A stretch of DNA of 64,000 bases from Maribacter spongiicola (lineage in GTDB: Bacteria > Bacteroidota > Bacteroidia > Flavobacteriales > Flavobacteriaceae). The DNA is taken from positions 1,677 through 65,676 of the forward strand of contig NZ_SOAY01000017.1 in NCBI RefSeq assembly GCF_004364165.1, written 5' to 3'. Under the pieces are notes generated by a model that did not search any database, was not told the origin of the DNA, and saw nothing but the letters and a program-made list of their open reading frames with translations. Made by a program: the position numbers and the translations under genes. Positions 60,860-64,000 of this stretch are shown here, piece after piece. Every line of letters begins with the position of its first letter. Positions within the stretch are counted from its first letter, which is position 1.

Positions 60860-63061
60860 ATGAAGTATATATTTAATCAAGTTTACATTATTGGGGCATT
60901 TTGCTTATTGGTTTCTTGCACCGCAATGGCTCAAAAATTCAATACCCATGAAGTAAAATCGGGAGAAACCTTACAAAGTATCGCTAAGATGTATGGGGTT
61001 ACACCTGCAAGCATACTGCAGTACAACAAAGAAATAAAGGAAGGTCAGAAATTAAGATCGAACACTATTTTGGTGGTGCCGGGTAAAAAGATAGTTGCAG
61101 AGACAAGTACACCAACTTCGAATACCGCAACTATTAAAGGCGTAAAGAATGAAGTTCAAGAATCTATAACCGAAAGAGAACCTGTAGGTTATACAGAACA
61201 CCGCGTCAAGAAAAAAGAAACAATTTTCGGTATTACACAGATGTATAAAATTACTGAAGATGAATTAAAAAAGTATAATCCGGCATTGTATGCATCTCCA
61301 CTTCAAAAGAAGATGGTTTTGCGTATTCCTAAATATCGTGCTGCCATGGTTAAAGAGGTGAGCACAGACGAAGGTGATTTGGAAAAATATATTGTAGCGG
61401 CCAAAGAAACGCGCTGGAGTATAGCTCATAAATATGGTATTACCATTGAAAAAATGTTAGAGCTAAACCCTAGTTTATCCGCGGCAAATAATTATTTGTC
61501 TGAAGGTTACGAGTTAATGATGCCTAGAATTGCAGGTAGTACGGTAAAAAATCAAGTAACTCAGTTATACACTTCGTATACGGTACCAGCCAAAATGAAT
61601 TTCTATCGTTTAGAAAAAGAATTTGGGGTAAAGTCAGATGAAATAGTTCGTTTAAATCCTGAGATTACAGAACGCGGCGGATTGAAAGAAGGTATGGTTA
61701 TTCGTATTCCTGAGCAGAAAGTAGCCACAGGAGAAATAAATACGGACAACTATATTTTTTATGAGGTTAAGCCAAAGCAAAATGAGTTTCGATTAACAAG
61801 AAAGTTTGGAATGACTTGGGCAGAATTGGTTCAATTGAATCCTGATTTAAAAGGAGGTCTAAAAGCAGGTATGGTTTTAAAATTACCAAAAGATAAGGTT
61901 GGTGATTTTGAGGTAAGAAATGCTCTAGTGCTAGATAAAGTAAATTTATTAGATAGTATAAATGTTGGGGTTAAGCCAAAAGTATTGTTCTTACTGCCAT
62001 TTAGATTAGATAAGGTAAATTTGGAGGACAAGGAAAGTGCAGAAAAAACAATTGATGCCCGAAGAGATATGACCGTTAGTTTAGGTCTGTACTCAGGTGC
62101 TCTGGTAGCAATAGATTCTATGAAATCTTTAGGTGTTTCAATAGACGTTAAAACTTTAGATAATCAATTAGACTTGGCTACAACTAAGCAGTTATTGCAA
62201 GGGGAACAGTTAGGTAATTACAATGCCGTTTTCGGTCCGTTAGATGCGCCATCTCTTAAAGAAACAGCTGTGCAGGCATCGAAATTCAATGTGCCAGTTA
62301 TTGCACCGGTTAATGCTAAAAGTGATATTAGTTTAGAAAACGTATTCTTTTCGTATACAGATGAAGAAATATTATGGAAGCATATGTTAGATTATGTTGA
62401 AAAAAAACATAATGAAGAAACACTTTTGATAATCGCCGATGAGGATAATAAAAAGGAAAAAGATGCTATTCTAAAACGTTTTCCTACAGCTAAAGTGGTT
62501 GTTGTAAAAGAAGAAGACAAGAATATTGGTATAAACAGAGATAAACTTCAAACCCTACTTTCAGATGAAGTTTCCAACTGGGTATTTGTAGAATCTGATA
62601 ATTATAAGTTAATTGCTAGTGTAGTTTCTATTTTGAATTCATTCAATAACACGGCACTTGATCCAGAATTGGCAAAAGATAAAGTAAAGGTGCGTATGTT
62701 TACGACAGATATGAATTCTGCATTTGAGAACGATGTTATCTCGAATACGCATTTATCGAATTTAAAATTTACCTACCCATCTGTAAATCGTCAAGTGACA
62801 AATAATTCCTTCGTTGAACGTTATAGAACACGTTTTGGAGATGACCCAGATAGATATGCTGTAAGAGGATTTGATTTGACCTACGATCTATTATTGAAGT
62901 TAGCTTATAGTAATAATCTAATCGAAGTTTCAAGATTTATTGGTGAAACCGAATATAATGGTAATAAATTCGATTACCAGAGAAAAGGAGTTTCAGGGTA
63001 TCATAATCAATCGTCATATATAATGATGATAGATGATTTAAGAATTAAAACTATAGAATAG
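60860..63061 (+). CDS. LysM-repeat protein with periplasmic-binding-protein-like C-terminal domain (LpoA-like layout)
   Basis: 733 residues from ATG 60860, one base after the guaA stop. A signal peptide comes first (YIIGAFCLLVSCTAMAQ; LVSC could even be a lipobox). Five LysM units follow (~30-345; e.g. THEVKSGETLQSIAKMYGV, EHRVKKKETIFGITQMYKI, KYIVAAKETRWSIAHKYGI, TSYTVPAKMNFYRLEKEFGV, IFYEVKPKQNEFRLTRKFGM). The last ~360 residues have a type-1 periplasmic-binding fold (KVLFLLPFRLDK, YNAVFGPLDAPSLKETAVQA, VPVIAPVNAKSD, EETLLIIADED). LysM binds peptidoglycan; E. coli LpoA, the PBP1A activator, has a similar C-terminal fold. Role by analogy only. Confidence 0.88.
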   Translation: MKYIFNQVYIIGAFCLLVSCTAMAQKFNTHEVKSGETLQSIAKMYGVTPASILQYNKEIKEGQKLRSNTILVVPGKKIVAETSTPTSNTATIKGVKNEVQESITEREPVGYTEHRVKKKETIFGITQMYKITEDELKKYNPALYASPLQKKMVLRIPKYRAAMVKEVSTDEGDLEKYIVAAKETRWSIAHKYGITIEKMLELNPSLSAANNYLSEGYELMMPRIAGSTVKNQVTQLYTSYTVPAKMNFYRLEKEFGVKSDEIVRLNPEITERGGLKEGMVIRIPEQKVATGEINTDNYIFYEVKPKQNEFRLTRKFGMTWAELVQLNPDLKGGLKAGMVLKLPKDKVGDFEVRNALVLDKVNLLDSINVGVKPKVLFLLPFRLDKVNLEDKESAEKTIDARRDMTVSLGLYSGALVAIDSMKSLGVSIDVKTLDNQLDLATTKQLLQGEQLGNYNAVFGPLDAPSLKETAVQASKFNVPVIAPVNAKSDISLENVFFSYTDEEILWKHMLDYVEKKHNEETLLIIADEDNKKEKDAILKRFPTAKVVVVKEEDKNIGINRDKLQTLLSDEVSNWVFVESDNYKLIASVVSILNSFNNTALDPELAKDKVKVRMFTTDMNSAFENDVISNTHLSNLKFTYPSVNRQVTNNSFVERYRTRFGDDPDRYAVRGFDLTYDLLLKLAYSNNLIEVSRFIGETEYNGNKFDYQRKGVSGYHNQSSYIMMIDDLRIKTIE

Positions 63062-63062
63062 A

Positions 63063-63467
63063 ATGACATCTAAAGTTACTTACAACGGCGAGTTAAGAAC
63101 CGAATGTGTTCATTTAAAATCGAACGATTCTTTCGTGACAGATGCACCAGTAGATAATAACGGATTAGGTCAGGCATTTTCGCCGACAGATACCGTAGCT
63201 ACAGGTTTGGCAAGTTGTATGTTGACAATGATGGGTATTAAGGCAAACGGTTTAGAAATAGACTTAAAAGGTACTACGGCATCTGTAACCAAACACATGG
63301 CAGCTTCACCGAGAAGAATTTCAAAAATAGAAGTAAATGTTCATTTGCCAAAAGAAATATCAGATAAGAATAGAAAAATTTTAGTGCACACGGCAAATAC
63401 ATGCCCTGTGCACTTTAGCTTGCATCCAGATATTGAGAAAGTAATCACTTATAATTGGGACTTATAA
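63063..63467 (+). CDS. OsmC family protein
   Basis: 134 residues. The two redox cysteines are in GLASCMLTMMG and ANTCPVHFS, as in OsmC/Ohr proteins, with SPTDTVATGLASC before the first. Members reduce organic hydroperoxides using low-molecular-weight or lipoyl thiols. It begins 1 bp after the LysM gene stop and is probably co-transcribed with it. Confidence 0.93.
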   Translation: MTSKVTYNGELRTECVHLKSNDSFVTDAPVDNNGLGQAFSPTDTVATGLASCMLTMMGIKANGLEIDLKGTTASVTKHMAASPRRISKIEVNVHLPKEISDKNRKILVHTANTCPVHFSLHPDIEKVITYNWDL

Positions 63468-63991
63468 AAAAGACACATTTTATATTACTTCTATTAGCGC
63501 TACTGACCATTTCTGATGTTCAGAGTCAAGAAGTAGTGTCTTGGGAACCTGATTTTAGATTTACTTGGAGTGATTTTAAAGGAGCTGTACCCGTAACTTC
63601 AAGTGCTGCAGCAACCACGGCAAGTGGTATAACCTATCGCTTTTCCACTTTTTATGAGAATGACGAATTGCAGGTAGATTATAAGGTATTCGCTTATTTT
63701 TATCCGACGAAGTCGTGGTATAAACCTAAGCTATGTAATAATATAACCTTGCTTCATGAGCAATTACATTTCGATATAACCGAGCTCTATGCACGCAAAT
63801 TGCGAAAGCAATTGGCGGAGGTGAAATTTACCAAGAATGTAAAAGAAGAGATTCGTAAAATCTACAAGGCTACCATTCGCCAACTGAACGATTTTCAAAA
63901 TAAATACGATTCAGAAACTAACTACTCAAGGAATTTACCTGTTCAAGAACGTTGGGTAAAAGAGATTGAGGAAGCGTTAAGCGAACGCTAA
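63455..63991 (+). CDS. DUF922 family secreted zinc-protease-like protein
   Basis: 178 residues, with signal peptide (FILLLLALLTISDVQSQ). The HExxH motif occurs as HEQLHFDITELYARKL. The rest matches DUF922 (WEPDFRFTWSDFKGAVP; YDSETNYSRN). Likely a periplasmic or secreted metalloprotease. The only start is a TTG at 63455 that overlaps the OsmC 3' end by 13 bp; ATA at 63464 is not normally used. The stop falls 9 bp before the window end. Confidence 0.85.
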   Translation: MGLIKKTHFILLLLALLTISDVQSQEVVSWEPDFRFTWSDFKGAVPVTSSAAATTASGITYRFSTFYENDELQVDYKVFAYFYPTKSWYKPKLCNNITLLHEQLHFDITELYARKLRKQLAEVKFTKNVKEEIRKIYKATIRQLNDFQNKYDSETNYSRNLPVQERWVKEIEEALSER

Positions 63992-64000
63992 GTTAATAGT

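Overview
The window is a gene-dense, AT-rich chromosomal stretch from a marine-type member of the Flavobacteriaceae (Bacteroidota), of the Maribacter/Zobellia/Cellulophaga kind. The signs are: a type IX secretion system (T9SS) PorP/SprF protein next to a protein with a gliding-motility-type C-terminal sorting domain; many Bacteroidota-specific families (DUF4295, DUF5916, DUF2911, DUF4369, TIGR03643); the rpmB-rpmG-DUF4295-ftsY order; bacillithiol synthesis (BshC); and recurring Bacteroidota -7 boxes of the form TAnnTTTG just upstream of genes. I see no tRNA, rRNA, insertion sequence, prophage or CRISPR array. Most of the window looks like ordinary core genome.

Layout: 1-4.7 kb is a surface cassette, made of a collagen-like repeat protein (5' end outside the window), a T9SS type-B cargo protein and its likely SprF-like partner. 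4.7-7.1 kb holds idi, a eukaryote-like 6-pyruvoyl-tetrahydropterin synthase, manA and a small conserved protein. 7.1-13.3 kb (minus strand) holds a DUF4369 lipoprotein, then a DUF5916 outer-membrane protein/HAD phosphatase/DUF819 transporter operon, then an SPFH protein with a tiny ribbon-helix-helix gene. 13.4-18.6 kb has PBP1A divergent from an S1/P1 nuclease, a TIGR03643 protein, an AraC regulator and a secreted two-repeat protein. 18.7-25.1 kb (minus) has DoxX, a DUF885 peptidase, a MOSC protein, an unrecognised membrane protein and htpG. The 370-bp gap after htpG contains palindromes and what looks like a complete small-RNA transcription unit. 25.4-34.5 kb has a TetR/ABC1-kinase pair, a FabH-like synthase, a CoA-binding protein, a Na+/solute symporter, an M20 peptidase, recR and an oxo-acid dehydrogenase E2 subunit.

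34.7-43.8 kb is a run of plus-strand operons: a DnaQ-like exonuclease with a CarboxypepD_reg-like protein, an FAH-family protein, an Hpt protein and CinA; then rpmB-rpmG-DUF4295; then ftsY with DUF2911, an amidase and a phosphoesterase. 43.8-54.5 kb is mostly minus strand (nitroreductase, serine hydrolase, LpxR, DUF3999/DUF2339, DUF4177, M14 peptidase) with rimO on plus. 54.6-64 kb has bshC plus a GT39 transferase, a flavin-binding protein, a SIMPL protein, and the operon guaA, LysM/LpoA-like protein, OsmC and a DUF922 protease.

No clearly new multi-gene system (defence, toxin or biosynthetic cluster) is visible. The best leads are the candidate sRNA at 25.2-25.35 kb, the collagen-repeat/T9SS cassette with nearly identical DNA repeats, the LysM plus periplasmic-binding-fold protein, the orphan membrane protein at 21.7-23.1 kb, and the PTPS whose active-site spacing matches the biopterin enzyme. 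Several gene starts were moved to internal ATGs (for example PBP1A, the S1/P1 nuclease, DnaQ, LpxR, SIMPL and guaA) because the longer frames overlap promoters or neighbouring genes. Two genes of 50 and 55 codons were added (DUF4295 and the RHH protein).
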